A stretch of DNA of 31,100 nt, from the IMG/VR virus record IMGVR_UViG_3300032083_000797, positions 1-31,100 of that record; one strand, given 5' to 3'. The notes below the pieces were generated by a model. It searched no databases. It saw only the letters and a program-made list of their open reading frames with translations, and had not been told where the DNA came from. The stretch is from a virus. Shown here piece after piece: positions 6,519 to 14,241 of the stretch. Every line of letters starts with the position of its first letter. The stretch's first letter is position 1. The translations under genes and the position numbers were made by a program.

Positions 6519-7104
6519 AAGAAAATCACGAGATGACTTAGAAGCAATCGGAAAATTTGATCCGTACATTGAGCGAAACAAGTGGGATCACGATATTATT
6601 CACGGGGCTTTAAAGCCTTATGATAAACTTGTGAGCGACTTGGAGATCCGATGGGGATATGACCGGCTACCTCAATTAGTATCGCCTGAGACAGCCGCAA
6701 AGTTCCAGACCGCCAAAGCTAAAATGGATGCGGCTATAGCCTATGAGAAAAACCCCCAGGAGGCAGTTAACAAGATAGGCGTGATGATGCGAGGTTGGCA
6801 AGCGTTAGAGAAGGAGGCTATGAAGAACGGTCATAAGCCGTTTCCGCCTGACGTGTGGGTAGCCTGTGTTGGTGAAGAGCATGGCAAGCTGCCCTTAGAA
6901 ATTGCGATTGTGAAGGATAGTGCTGACGCATCGCTAACTAAGCTAACTAAAAAGAAAGGCATTACAACTTATAGTTTGGTTGAGATCGCCAGAATTGTCA
7001 GATTATTCGAGGGTCAGAAAAAAGAAATCCCAAAAATCAAGGAATTGTTTCCAGATAGCGAAATAAAAAAAGTAGCGTGGAAGGATGACGAGATACCGTT
7101 TTAA
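6505..7104 (+). CDS. Unknown protein with an SSB-like C-terminal tip
   Basis: 199 residues, charged and without membrane or signal segments. The N-terminus is basic (TKTKRKSRDD) and the middle is helical. It ends WKDDEIPF, almost the conserved tip of bacterial SSB (DDDIPF in E. coli, family knowledge), the peptide through which SSB recruits PriA, RecO, RecQ, exonuclease I and others. The rest does not look like an OB fold to me. The gene overlaps the HTH gene and is the last of the replication operon, with a terminator 82 bases after its stop. It may dock on host SSB-interacting enzymes or be a diverged ssDNA-binding protein. I do not recognise the family. Confidence 0.75.
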   Translation: MTKTKRKSRDDLEAIGKFDPYIERNKWDHDIIHGALKPYDKLVSDLEIRWGYDRLPQLVSPETAAKFQTAKAKMDAAIAYEKNPQEAVNKIGVMMRGWQALEKEAMKNGHKPFPPDVWVACVGEEHGKLPLEIAIVKDSADASLTKLTKKKGITTYSLVEIARIVRLFEGQKKEIPKIKELFPDSEIKKVAWKDDEIPF

Positions 7105-7146
7105 AAAGTTATTGTGACTTTAAAAAATCGTGATATAAAAAAAAGT

Positions 7147-7178
7147 GCAGGGTTTTTTTGATTTTGTTTTTGCCCTGC
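7147..7178 (-). terminator. Rho-independent terminator of the small-gene operon
   Basis: Stem GCAGGG (7147-7152) with CCCTGC (7173-7178) and a 20-base T-rich loop. Read on the minus strand it is followed by AC and eight U (complement of 7137-7144), the right arrangement to stop the leftward small-gene operon. On the plus strand no U-run follows. Confidence 0.7.
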
Positions 7179-7185
7179 TCCTTTC

Positions 7186-7230
7186 AGAGGCTATCGGTTT
7201 TTCTCCTTCTCCGATAGCCTCTACTTTTTT
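7186..7230 (+). terminator. Rho-independent terminator of the replication operon
   Basis: A perfect 12-bp stem, AGAGGCTATCGG (7186-7197) with CCGATAGCCTCT (7211-7222), a 13-base pyrimidine-rich loop, then AC and six T. It stops rightward transcription after 7104. On the minus strand GAAAGG follows, so it is one-directional. With 7147-7178 it forms a crossed pair, each transcript passing through the other's hairpin before reaching its own. Confidence 0.85.
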
Positions 7231-7232
7231 GG

Positions 7233-7367
7233 CTATAGTAATGAGCCACCTAGCAGAATAAGAACTGCCATTGAAAATAGGAAGGCGGCAAAGGCGAAAC
7301 TTCCTAATATAAATTCGATTAAGGACATTTTAAAGTTTGCCCTGATTAATTTTATTGCTTCTAACAT
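7233..7367 (-). CDS. Small single-pass membrane protein
   Basis: 44 residues, beginning MLEAIKLIRANFKMSL, then a continuous hydrophobic segment of about 25 residues (FILGSFAFAAFLFSMAVLIL) up to the end GGSLL. The basic N-terminus suggests N-in topology. The ATG has ACGGAGAAA upstream, the same motif as in the next two genes. It is the last gene of the leftward small-gene operon, 3 bases from the plus-strand terminator's U-run. No family is recognised. Tiny membrane proteins in phage early regions often affect host membrane functions, but nothing here shows that. Confidence 0.6.
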   Translation of the reverse strand: MLEAIKLIRANFKMSLIEFILGSFAFAAFLFSMAVLILLGGSLL

Positions 7368-7389
7368 TTTGTTTCTCCGTTTGGTTAAT

Positions 7390-7563
7390 TTAAGAGTTAA
7401 GGTGCTTATAATTCTGGATAGTGTCGTGCGCTGATTTTAACCACTGATGATCTATATCACTCAGCATACAACTTGCCATTGGATGTTTTTGCTCATATTC
7501 AATTAATGCTTTGGCATTTTTTACGCTACCTAATGCTTTAAATTTCTCTAGTAACTTGTTCAT
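7390..7563 (-). CDS. Small hypothetical protein
   Basis: 57 residues, beginning MNKLLEKFKALGSVKNAKAL and ending NYKHLNS: basic, helical N-terminal half, one Cys, no membrane segment. The start is well supported by CGGAGAAA and by a 58-base leader that is also found before the next upstream gene. No family is recognised. Confidence 0.6.
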   Translation of the reverse strand: MNKLLEKFKALGSVKNAKALIEYEQKHPMASCMLSDIDHQWLKSAHDTIQNYKHLNS

Positions 7564-7617
7564 TTTATTTCTCCGTTTTGTTGTGGCATTATTGCCTTTA
7601 AGATTGTTTAACCTTAT
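7560..7617 (-). repeat. Repeated gene leader, copy A
   Basis: An approximately 58-base segment ending at the start codon of the 57-residue gene. It is nearly the same as 7787-7846: the ribosome binding site and AT spacer are identical (shared TTTATTTCTCCGTTTTG on the plus strand), followed by a GGCA-N4-TGCC inverted repeat and a TTAAGATT block. It reaches into the stop codon of the preceding gene. Confidence 0.85.
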
Positions 7618-7790
7618 TGACTTGTTTTCTCCCCCTTTACAACTCTATGTGAGTTTGGACCACATTTGAAAGAGGCGTTTTTCTCGTTGCAAAACTTTTC
7701 TGCTTCTTCACGAGTTTCAAATTCAGCGACAACATCATCCCATGTCATGTCACCACTTGCACCAAAATTATTTACTGTAAATTTAGTCAT
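7614..7790 (-). CDS. Small hypothetical protein
   Basis: 58 residues from the ATG at 7790, which has CGGAGAAA upstream; a longer in-frame start at 7892 would run through the leader repeat and is rejected. It begins MTKFTVNNFGASGDMTWDDV, has an acidic helical middle (ETREEAEKFCNEKN) and two Cys, and ends GEKTSQ. The pattern of a short beta strand followed by a helix that begins TREEAEKF resembles small phage proteins of unknown function. The stop lies inside the leader of the next gene. Confidence 0.65.
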   Translation of the reverse strand: MTKFTVNNFGASGDMTWDDVVAEFETREEAEKFCNEKNASFKCGPNSHRVVKGEKTSQ

Positions 7791-7846
7791 TTTATTTCTC
7801 CGTTTTGTTTGTGGCATCATTGCCGTTAAGATTTTTTTAATCTTAT
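7787..7846 (-). repeat. Repeated gene leader, copy B
   Basis: The second copy of the leader at 7560-7617, differing by a few substitutions and short indels. It adds a clear AAGATT-N5-AATCTT inverted repeat. The two copies precede unrelated small proteins, so the leader rather than the gene was duplicated. A shared regulatory or mRNA-stability role is inferred. Confidence 0.85.
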
Positions 7847-7851
7847 GCGAA

Positions 7852-7868
7852 GGGCTGCTGAACAGCCC
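7852..7868 (-). other. Intercistronic hairpin
   Basis: Perfect 6-bp stem GGGCTG (7852-7857) with CAGCCC (7863-7868) and a 5-base loop, 15 bases past the stop codon of the 107-residue minus-strand gene. No U-run follows on either strand, so it is likely an mRNA-processing or stability hairpin or a weak attenuator. Confidence 0.5.
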
Positions 7869-7882
7869 CTCTAATAAAATTA

Positions 7883-8206
7883 CTAAGACCAAGTTGTAAT
7901 TTTGATAGTTCTCGGCGCATATCCATAAGAGGCTATTCTTGCCAATGCTCGCTCAGTAGATGAAAATTTTGAGCAGCCTGTAACTATTTCCAATGAGCCG
8001 TCTTCGTGATGAATTTCTATGTCGTGGTTTCCATCTATAACGACTTGGTTTTTTGGGCTGTGATAAGCGGGCAGGTCGACGCACATTTTATGAACAATAA
8101 AACCAACTTTATCATTCCAATGATCGACCAATTCATAAGCTCGCTCTTCGCTTGTTGTGGCAGCCACTATTTCTTTTTTGTCGTTTACTATTGTGTATGT
8201 AGTCAT
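7883..8206 (-). CDS. Hypothetical protein
   Basis: 107 residues, first gene of the leftward small-gene operon. The ATG at 8206 has AAAAGGAAAA upstream. It begins MTTYTIVNDKKEIVAATTSE, a beta hairpin followed by ERAYELVDHW, and has scattered His and Asp (HEDGSLEIVTG), two Cys, and no membrane segment. I do not recognise a family. The operon is separated from the virion operon by a 151-base AT-rich divergent region. Confidence 0.7.
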   Translation of the reverse strand: MTTYTIVNDKKEIVAATTSEERAYELVDHWNDKVGFIVHKMCVDLPAYHSPKNQVVIDGNHDIEIHHEDGSLEIVTGCSKFSSTERALARIASYGYAPRTIKITTWS

Positions 8207-8294
8207 TTTGTTTTCCTTTTGTGTTTGTTTGTATAAACAAATGTAAACTATAAAAATAATATTGCAAGCAAAAAATGAAAAAAGTTTATTTTTT

Positions 8295-8323
8295 TTTAAA
8301 AACAGCGCAAATCGTGCTATAAT
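8295..8323 (+). promoter_or_regulatory. Extended -10 promoter of the virion operon
   Basis: A perfect TATAAT at 8318-8323 preceded by TG and one base (TGCTATAAT), an extended -10 element. A weak -35 (TTTAAA, 8295-8300) lies 17 bases upstream. It is 34 bases before the TTG start of the first packaging and virion gene, in the 151-base gap 8207-8357. The rest of the gap is A/T tracts, possibly with a weak promoter toward the minus strand. Confidence 0.6.
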
Positions 8324-8357
8324 TTGGTAATTTTTCGGACTAAGGTAAGGAAATAAA

Positions 8358-8741
8358 TTGACAACGAAAAAAAGACCAGTTGGAAGACCCAGTTTTATGC
8401 CTACTGACGAGCAACGCGCAAGCGTTTATGATATGGCGAAGTATGGCGTTCCGCATGAACATATCGCCTCTACTATTGGCGAAAATGGTATTAACTCAGA
8501 CACCTTAAAAAAACACTTCAGCGAAGAGTTGCTGAGAGGTAAAGCCGAGGCAAGCGCGGCTATTGGTCAAACTCTCTTTGAAAAAGCTAGGAATGGTTGC
8601 TCCAGTAGCTTGATTTGGTGGTCAAAATCGCAGATGGGGTGGACAGGTGAGCAGAAAATTGATTTAACCAGTTCTGATAAATCTATGACACCTCAAGTCA
8701 TTGAGCGGGTTATCGTGAAAGATGATAAAGATGGCTGTTAG
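8358..8741 (+). CDS. Terminase small subunit-like protein
   Basis: 127 residues from a TTG at 8358 with GTAAGGAA upstream. It begins TTKKRPVGRPSFMPTDEQR, followed by an HTH (YGVPHEHIASTIGENGINSDTLKKHF), then AEASAAIGQTLFEKARNG and SLIWWSKSQMGW. This is the layout I know from phage homeodomain-like small terminases, which recognise the packaging site and hand DNA to the large subunit. The acidic C-terminus (IVKDDKDGC) fits a partner-binding tail. It is the first gene of the virion operon, but the large subunit does not follow it as usual and is not visible anywhere in the window. It could instead be a related DNA-binding protein. Confidence 0.65.
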   Translation: MTTKKRPVGRPSFMPTDEQRASVYDMAKYGVPHEHIASTIGENGINSDTLKKHFSEELLRGKAEASAAIGQTLFEKARNGCSSSLIWWSKSQMGWTGEQKIDLTSSDKSMTPQVIERVIVKDDKDGC

Positions 8742-10899
8742 TATTGATCCAGACAGTAAAATTTTAGGCGTTTTAAACTTTATAAAAGACGCATCTAGTG
8801 GCGTTCATCAAAACCCGTGGGACAATATACGCGATAAGGTTGGCGGCTTACTTTACAATACGTTGGTTGAGCCACAGGAATACCAAACACCTGTATTTGA
8901 TACTGGGCAGACCCAACAATTCGCAGATACTCATAACGCTATGCTTCCAGAGCGAGGCTCTAAGCAATCAATGTTACTACCATTCGGTTATGACGAGCAG
9001 GGCAATATAGAACCCGCTATTCCATCATTAGTGCGTGATGTAGGGCTTGGTGCTTTTGGATTGCTTGGTGAATACGAAAAAGCCCAGACAGGTACAGGTT
9101 ATGGGTCATTGGATGATATAACGCCACAGGAAACCGCTAATAGTATGCAAGGATTGCTTGAGGTGATGACGGGTGGCTCTGTTACTTCTGCGCCTAAAGG
9201 TGCGTTGCGTACTGGCTTTGCGAGGGACAACGTTAAGAAGACAACAGGCTTGTTGAATGATGTTGATGATTTAGGCTTCTATTCTCCTACAGAGCGATTA
9301 GCAGCTAACCTACAGCCAAAAGGTACAGGTCAACAGTATCTAGGAATACTTTCAAAAGGCGATGGTCAAGGCTCAAGAATACAAGAAGAAATGGCTGATA
9401 TGGGGCTTGATACTTGGCTACAGGGCAAGGGTAAGGTAAGCCGTGATGAGGTTCTTGATTATATCGGTGATAACAGGTTGCGGTATGGTAAGGAGGTTTT
9501 GAAATCAGGAAATCCTTATCCGTATAGAACGAGTGACGATTGGCAAGATGCTGTTATGAGTGCAGAACGTAGAGGAGATTTTGATGAGGCACAAAGAATA
9601 ACCGAAGCGTGGGAAAGTTCGGAGGGGTTTGGCTCGGCAGGAGATACTCGATACCAAAAATACTCCCAAGAGGGCGGCACAAACTACCAAGAGGGATTGT
9701 TGACTGTTCCAGAAAGAAATAAAATAACTTACAATCAAGATAATGTGTTGCCGTTAGACGCAACGCATCCTGCGGCAAGTGACCCTGATAGATTTTGGTA
9801 TTTTGAAGCACCAGATAGAGGTATTGATAAGCAAGTATTTCAAATTCCCAAGAGTAGATTTAACTCTACTGGTGAGGTATCAAGGCAAGAGGCTAAAGAT
9901 TATATCATTAGGTCTAAACAACCTGAAATGTCGCGTACAGAAAACTATTCTTCCCCCCACTACGATCAAGCCAACATCGGCTTAACAACCCGCACACAAT
10001 CCTTCAACACGCCAGACGGTAACAGCGTTCACCTAATGGACGAGCTACAGAGTGATTGGCATCAAGAGGGTAAGAAGAAGGGGTATAGAATTGATGCGGA
10101 ACAAGAGAAGGCTAGGTTAAAGGCTGAACAAGAAAATATAATAGAAGAAGCAAATAAATATACATCGGTTGGTCAGGACGCACCAACTAGGATAACGGAC
10201 GCTTATACAGCTAACTCAAATAGATTGGCGCAATTAGAAGTACAAGAAATAAGAGGTGTACCCAACGCACCCGCAAAGCAATCATGGATGAACCAAGGCA
10301 TTAAAAAGGAAATCAACCAAACTATAGCAGATGGCAGAGATTACTTTGCGTGGACAGGTGGAAAGCAACAGATTGATAGATATGAAGAGGCAATGCGTCA
10401 AAATGTAGATGAGATTATTTATGAAGTTGGTGATGATGGCAAATACTTTGTAGATGTTAGTAAGAATAATTCACTTGTTTATGAAAATAGCGGTTTAAGT
10501 ATAGAAGAAGTTGAGAAGATTTTTGGGAAAGATATTGCTAAACAAATAAAAAATAATAATGGTGAAGTTGCTTCAAAACTAAGACCAGACGCTAGAACTT
10601 TATCTGGTGATGATTTAGCAATAGGCGGTGAAGGCATGAAATCTTTCTACGACAAGGACGTAAAAAAGCGCACTGAAAAGATTATTAAACGCCTTGATCC
10701 TAACGCCAAGGTTGAAGTTATAGAGTTAGATAACGGCAATAAAGTTTGGGGTGTTAAGATTACTGACAAGATGCGCTATAAAGTAAAGAGCGAAGGTATG
10801 CCGTTATATTCCATCGCCCCAATCGCAGGTGCAGGATTACTTGGCGCAGGAATGATGCGACAGGAAGAGCAACAGCCACAACAAGGAATACTTAACTAA
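8722..10899 (+). CDS. Large polyvalent-type virion-region protein, function unknown
   Basis: 725 residues; the ATG at 8731 is a near-equal alternative start. The gene overlaps the small terminase gene by 20 bases. It has a polar, low-complexity N-terminal 300 residues, then a block I recall from large polyvalent proteins of podoviruses and mobile elements: HLMDELQSDWHQEGKKKGY (437-455), then a W...KKEINQTIADGRDYFAWTGGKQQIDRYEEAM segment in three conserved parts, a GEGMKSFYDK motif and a C-terminal MRYKVKSEGMPLY. The last 30 residues include a hydrophobic Gly/Ala stretch (IAPIAGAGLLGAGMM) and a Gln-rich end. The biochemical activity of that block is not known to me. Its position and size fit a protein packaged in, or injected from, the virion (inference). 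Confidence 0.7.
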   Translation: MIKMAVSIDPDSKILGVLNFIKDASSGVHQNPWDNIRDKVGGLLYNTLVEPQEYQTPVFDTGQTQQFADTHNAMLPERGSKQSMLLPFGYDEQGNIEPAIPSLVRDVGLGAFGLLGEYEKAQTGTGYGSLDDITPQETANSMQGLLEVMTGGSVTSAPKGALRTGFARDNVKKTTGLLNDVDDLGFYSPTERLAANLQPKGTGQQYLGILSKGDGQGSRIQEEMADMGLDTWLQGKGKVSRDEVLDYIGDNRLRYGKEVLKSGNPYPYRTSDDWQDAVMSAERRGDFDEAQRITEAWESSEGFGSAGDTRYQKYSQEGGTNYQEGLLTVPERNKITYNQDNVLPLDATHPAASDPDRFWYFEAPDRGIDKQVFQIPKSRFNSTGEVSRQEAKDYIIRSKQPEMSRTENYSSPHYDQANIGLTTRTQSFNTPDGNSVHLMDELQSDWHQEGKKKGYRIDAEQEKARLKAEQENIIEEANKYTSVGQDAPTRITDAYTANSNRLAQLEVQEIRGVPNAPAKQSWMNQGIKKEINQTIADGRDYFAWTGGKQQIDRYEEAMRQNVDEIIYEVGDDGKYFVDVSKNNSLVYENSGLSIEEVEKIFGKDIAKQIKNNNGEVASKLRPDARTLSGDDLAIGGEGMKSFYDKDVKKRTEKIIKRLDPNAKVEVIELDNGNKVWGVKITDKMRYKVKSEGMPLYSIAPIAGAGLLGAGMMRQEEQQPQQGILN

Positions 10900-11162
10900 T
10901 GCCAACTAAAGACAGCAGACTAAAAAGAGTAGGCGTGTCAGGCTATAACAAGCCAAAGCGCACCCCAAGCCACAAGACCAAGTCGCATGTTGTAGTAGCT
11001 AAGTCAGGCGATCAGATTAAGACCATAAGATTTGGTCAACAAGGCAAGACAGGCGACAAGACGATGACTAAGCGGGCAAAATCATTTAAGGCGCGACATG
11101 CCAAGAACATCGCCAAGGGTAAGATGTCTGCGGCATATTGGGCAAATAAAGTGAAATGGTAA
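10899..11162 (+). CDS. Small basic protein (DUF6321-like)
   Basis: 87 residues, very rich in Lys and Arg. It contains KPKRTPSHKTKSHVVVAKSG, an IKTIRFGQQG strand, and ends FKARHAKNIAKGKMSAAYWA NKVKW (space inserted). From memory this matches a conserved small protein of marine phages labelled DUF6321. No function is known. The ATG overlaps the preceding stop by one base (TAATG). The charge suggests nucleic-acid binding, perhaps packaged with DNA. Confidence 0.8.
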   Translation: MPTKDSRLKRVGVSGYNKPKRTPSHKTKSHVVVAKSGDQIKTIRFGQQGKTGDKTMTKRAKSFKARHAKNIAKGKMSAAYWANKVKW

Positions 11163-11176
11163 AAACAATTATGAGT

Positions 11177-11198
11177 AATAACAAAACAATGTTATTAT
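11177..11198 (+). other. AT-rich hairpin between small basic genes
   Basis: TAATAACA (11177-11184) pairs perfectly with TGTTATTA (11191-11198) around a 6-base loop, in the 63-base gap after the DUF6321-like gene. The stem is weak and no U-run follows, so it is not a good terminator. It may be an mRNA-end or processing signal. Confidence 0.35.
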
Positions 11199-11225
11199 CG
11201 TAAAAATTGCAACAAGGATATAACA

Positions 11226-11375
11226 ATGCCAAAGGGACTATACGCAAATATTCACGCTAAGAGAAAGCGCATCAAGGCGGGCAGTAAGGAGAAGATGCGG
11301 AAGGTTGGCGCAAAGGGCGCACCAACGGCAAAGGCTTTTAAGAAGGCGGCTAAGACTGCAAGAAAGAAAAAGTAA
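11226..11375 (+). CDS. 49-residue Lys-rich conserved marine-phage protein
   Basis: 49 residues starting MPKGLYANIHAKRKRIKAGS and ending TARKKK, with nearly half the residues Lys, Arg or Ala. I recognise the MP(K/R)GLYANIHAKRKRI start as recurring in marine phage genomes, usually between packaging and tail-fibre genes. AAGGAT lies 10 bases upstream, and the stop abuts the adaptor start (TAAATG). No function is known. Histone-like charge suggests DNA or capsid-interior binding (inference). Confidence 0.85.
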   Translation: MPKGLYANIHAKRKRIKAGSKEKMRKVGAKGAPTAKAFKKAAKTARKKK

Positions 11376-11999
11376 ATGGCAATTACAAGCTACGCAGAAT
11401 TAAAAACGGCTATTGCGGATTTCTTAAACCGCGATGACTTAACGTCTGCCATCCCTAACTTTATTGCGTTAGCGGAGGCTGACTTTAACCGTAAAATAAG
11501 ACATTGGCGCATGGAAGGCAGATCGTCTGCCACCATCGACACGCAGTATTCTGGCATCCCCGCAGACTGGTTAGAAACTATTAGGTTCAATATTTCAACG
11601 GACAGTGGCACTCAACGCCTAGAACTTATCAGTCATGCGGAGATGGCAGAGCGCAGACACCAGAAAGACGACATTGCGGGAACGCCTCAGTTCTACGCTA
11701 TGTCAGGCGGTCAGTTTGAGGTTGCGCCAACGCCAGATGAAAGCTACACGGCTGATCTGCTATACTATCAAACTATTGACGCACTCAGCGACAGCAACAC
11801 AAGCAACTGGATACTGACGTATCACCCAGACGCCTATTTATATACGGCACTGGTACACAGCGCACCGTATCTAAATGAAGACCAACGAGCTACAACGTGG
11901 GCGGCACTAAGCCAATCAGCCGTAGACGGAATTAACCAAAGTGACAACGAGGCACGTTTTAGCGGAACGGGTCTTAGAATGAAAATCAGGAGCTATTAA
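11376..11999 (+). CDS. Head-tail adaptor protein (SU10 adaptor-like)
   Basis: 207 residues starting MAITSYAELKTAIADFLNRD, followed by FIALAEADFNRKIRHW. That helix-rich N-terminus is characteristic of the podovirus adaptor that binds below the portal and joins it to the tail nozzle (SU10-type and T7 gp11-like role). The middle has FYAMSGGQFEVAPTPDESYT and LLYYQTI. The end, LRMKIRSY, is basic. It is followed immediately by structural genes. The call rests on family memory plus context. Confidence 0.75.
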   Translation: MAITSYAELKTAIADFLNRDDLTSAIPNFIALAEADFNRKIRHWRMEGRSSATIDTQYSGIPADWLETIRFNISTDSGTQRLELISHAEMAERRHQKDDIAGTPQFYAMSGGQFEVAPTPDESYTADLLYYQTIDALSDSNTSNWILTYHPDAYLYTALVHSAPYLNEDQRATTWAALSQSAVDGINQSDNEARFSGTGLRMKIRSY

Positions 12000-12386
12000 A
12001 TGTCATTCTCAAACGAATTTGAAACCAGAGCATTACAGTGGGTATTTACCACAGGATCGCCAACAAGACCAACTGCGTGGCACTTGGCACTATTTACAAG
12101 CAATCCAGATGAAGATGGAAGCGGTACTGAGGTATCAACGTCAGGCACGGCATATGCCCGTGAAGCCGTGACATTTACCGTGTCAGGCAACACCGCGACA
12201 AACAGTGGCGCGATTGAATACGCCACCGCAACAGCCTCATTCGGCACTGTCAGCCATGTAGGCGTTTACGATGCGAGTACGGGCGGCAACTTGATTGCCT
12301 ATGCCGCACTATCATCAAGCAAGGCGATTGATACGGGCGACATTTTACGCATCCCTGCGGGCGATCTTGATATAACATTGGATTAA
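12000..12386 (+). CDS. Tail fibre or appendage protein
   Basis: 128 residues, beginning MSFSNEFETRALQWVFTTGS, then a beta-rich Ser/Thr/Gly body with WHLALFTSNP and FGTVSHVGVYDASTGGNLIAYA. This is a pattern I know from small phage tail fibre or appendage proteins, often encoded beside an adaptor. The start directly follows the adaptor stop (TAAATG). It probably forms a beta-sandwich on the virion. No enzymatic motif is visible. Confidence 0.65.
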   Translation: MSFSNEFETRALQWVFTTGSPTRPTAWHLALFTSNPDEDGSGTEVSTSGTAYAREAVTFTVSGNTATNSGAIEYATATASFGTVSHVGVYDASTGGNLIAYAALSSSKAIDTGDILRIPAGDLDITLD

Positions 12387-12389
12387 TCA

Positions 12390-13049
12390 ATGGCGGTTTA
12401 TCGTGGCGGCTATGGTCTTAGTACTTACGGCAATTATTCTTATGGATTAGATGGCTCTATCTTAGCCGCTGCCGCCACAGTTATCACTGTTGGCTCAGTA
12501 GTCGGATCGTCTGTCAGAATACGCGATGCCGCATTAGCCGTAACTGCCACCGCAACCGCATCCGCATCCGTTAATATCGTAAAAGATGTATTGGCTACGG
12601 CTAATGCAACCGCAAGTAATAGCTCTGCGGTAGTACGAATTAGAGATGCGTCAAGTACCATATCTGCGTCTGCGGCTAATACAGCGTCAGCAGAACGCCT
12701 AACGACTGTTTCGGCTACATCCCTACCTAGCGCATCACTTACGGCACTGTGTAAGCGTGTGAGGGACGCAGAGGCAACATCTACACCAACATCCACGATT
12801 ACGGCTAATGCTGTTGCGGTGTTTGAGTTATCCGCAAATGTTGCGGCTAATTTATCAATTACGGCAAATGTTTCCGCAATTAAAGAAACATCTGTGACAA
12901 CATCAATAAGTTGTGCTACAATATGCAACGCAACTTACAAGTGGAATGATAACTCGATTACGTCTGAGGCTTGGACGGATCAACCAATAACTGAAGAAAT
13001 ATGGACAGACGTAAGCGATACGTCTACAGACTGGCAAGAGGTAGCATAA
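12390..13049 (+). CDS. Ala/Thr/Ser-repeat structural protein with Trp-rich C-terminus
   Basis: 219 residues. After a Gly/Tyr N-terminus ([16 protein letters not shown]) comes a run of degenerate repeats in which VRIRDA or a similar motif alternates with Ala/Thr/Ser-rich beta segments ([46 protein letters not shown]). The last 45 residues have four Trp in a W-(N/T)D-x pattern ([29 protein letters not shown]). Its position between two tail proteins suggests a fibrous virion part. No family is assigned. It ends one base before the next ATG. Confidence 0.7.
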   Translation: MAVYRGGYGLSTYGNYSYGLDGSILAAAATVITVGSVVGSSVRIRDAALAVTATATASASVNIVKDVLATANATASNSSAVVRIRDASSTISASAANTASAERLTTVSATSLPSASLTALCKRVRDAEATSTPTSTITANAVAVFELSANVAANLSITANVSAIKETSVTTSISCATICNATYKWNDNSITSEAWTDQPITEEIWTDVSDTSTDWQEVA

Positions 13050-13050
13050 T

Positions 13051-14241
13051 ATGGCTGATACAACTACAACAACTTACGGCTTGACTAAGCCAGAAGTAGG
13101 TGCGTCCGAGGATACTTGGGGTACTAAGATTAATGACAACTTGGATGACATTGATAATCTTCTTGATGGCACAACGCCCCTTACAACTATTGATGTAACA
13201 GGTGACGTAACTGTTGGTGACCAAGTTATAATTGGAACAAGCGGTGTCGCAACAACGTCAGGAGACGACTTAATTGTTGGTCAGATTGATGCGAATGATT
13301 ACGGTCTTACCATAAAATCTGGTTCGGCAAATAGCGGCAACATCTTTTTCGGTGACGATGATGTTACAACGGTCGCATCACGAATGGGACGTATCGCTTA
13401 TGACCATTCAGACAATAGTATGTTTTTTAATACTAATAGTCAGACAGCCTTAACTATTGACAGCTCACAAGATGCCACCTTCGCGGGTGATATTAATTTT
13501 TCGAATGCTTCACCAAATGTTTTACTTGACGCTGATAATGACCGCTTAGTTGTATCTGGCGGTGACGCAACGTCAAGTGGTGCAAATATTATTTTTTATG
13601 GCGACAATCATGCAACTAATGCCGATAAAATGATTTTTCGCAACAGTGCCACAACAGCACTAACAATAAATGCTTCAGGAGACGCCACCTTTGAGAATGA
13701 TGTTCAGGTGAATGGTGGCATTAATGTTATCAATGACCCTATTGACTTTAGTGGTGCGAGGTCTGATACAGCAGGTGTAGCTACATATGGTAGCATTGCT
13801 ACAAGATTGTGGGCTTTCCGTTGCGCGACATCAGGTACTTCTTTGAATTGGGATTACAACAGTGTTCATCGTGCTCAAATGTTAGTTACAGGTGATTGGA
13901 GAAATGCAAATAACTCATATGGTGCAATCTCTGATATACGCTTAAAACAAGATATAACTGACGCTAATTCACAGTGGGATGACGTAAAGGCTTTTAAGTT
14001 TAAAAATTACAGGTTTAAGTCTGAGGTTGAAGCAGACGAAAATGCTAAAACCCATCTAGGAGTTATCGCACAAGATTTATTAGAAACCTCTGCGGGGTTA
14101 GTTACTCGCAGTGAGGGTGAAGAATATTATGGCGTAAACTACATGCTTATGTGTATAAAGGCAGTCGGTGCATTGCAAGAAGCTATGACAAAAATTGAAG
14201 ATTTAGAGGCGAGGGTTGCCACATTAGAAAGCGCAGAATAA
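13051..14241 (+). CDS. Tail fibre with self-cleaving S74 chaperone domain
   Basis: 396 residues. The N-terminus ([20 protein letters not shown]) is the usual virion-attachment start of podovirus fibres. The middle has beta-helix-type repeats ([15 protein letters not shown] and [15 protein letters not shown]). The C-terminus is an intramolecular chaperone of peptidase family S74: SDIRLKQDI with the Ser294/Lys299 pair, [27 protein letters not shown] and a closing coiled coil ([18 protein letters not shown]). In this family the chaperone trimerises the fibre and then cuts itself off before the Ser, here releasing about 103 residues (family knowledge). This protein probably decides host binding. 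Confidence 0.88.
   Translation: MADTTTTTYGLTKPEVGASEDTWGTKINDNLDDIDNLLDGTTPLTTIDVTGDVTVGDQVIIGTSGVATTSGDDLIVGQIDANDYGLTIKSGSANSGNIFFGDDDVTTVASRMGRIAYDHSDNSMFFNTNSQTALTIDSSQDATFAGDINFSNASPNVLLDADNDRLVVSGGDATSSGANIIFYGDNHATNADKMIFRNSATTALTINASGDATFENDVQVNGGINVINDPIDFSGARSDTAGVATYGSIATRLWAFRCATSGTSLNWDYNSVHRAQMLVTGDWRNANNSYGAISDIRLKQDITDANSQWDDVKAFKFKNYRFKSEVEADENAKTHLGVIAQDLLETSAGLVTRSEGEEYYGVNYMLMCIKAVGALQEAMTKIEDLEARVATLESAE

Noticed and set aside
12440-12928. 162-codon minus-strand frame opposite the Ala/Thr repeat gene
   Set aside because: Antisense of a low-complexity repeat gene; the Ala/Val-rich composition follows from the repeats on the other strand.
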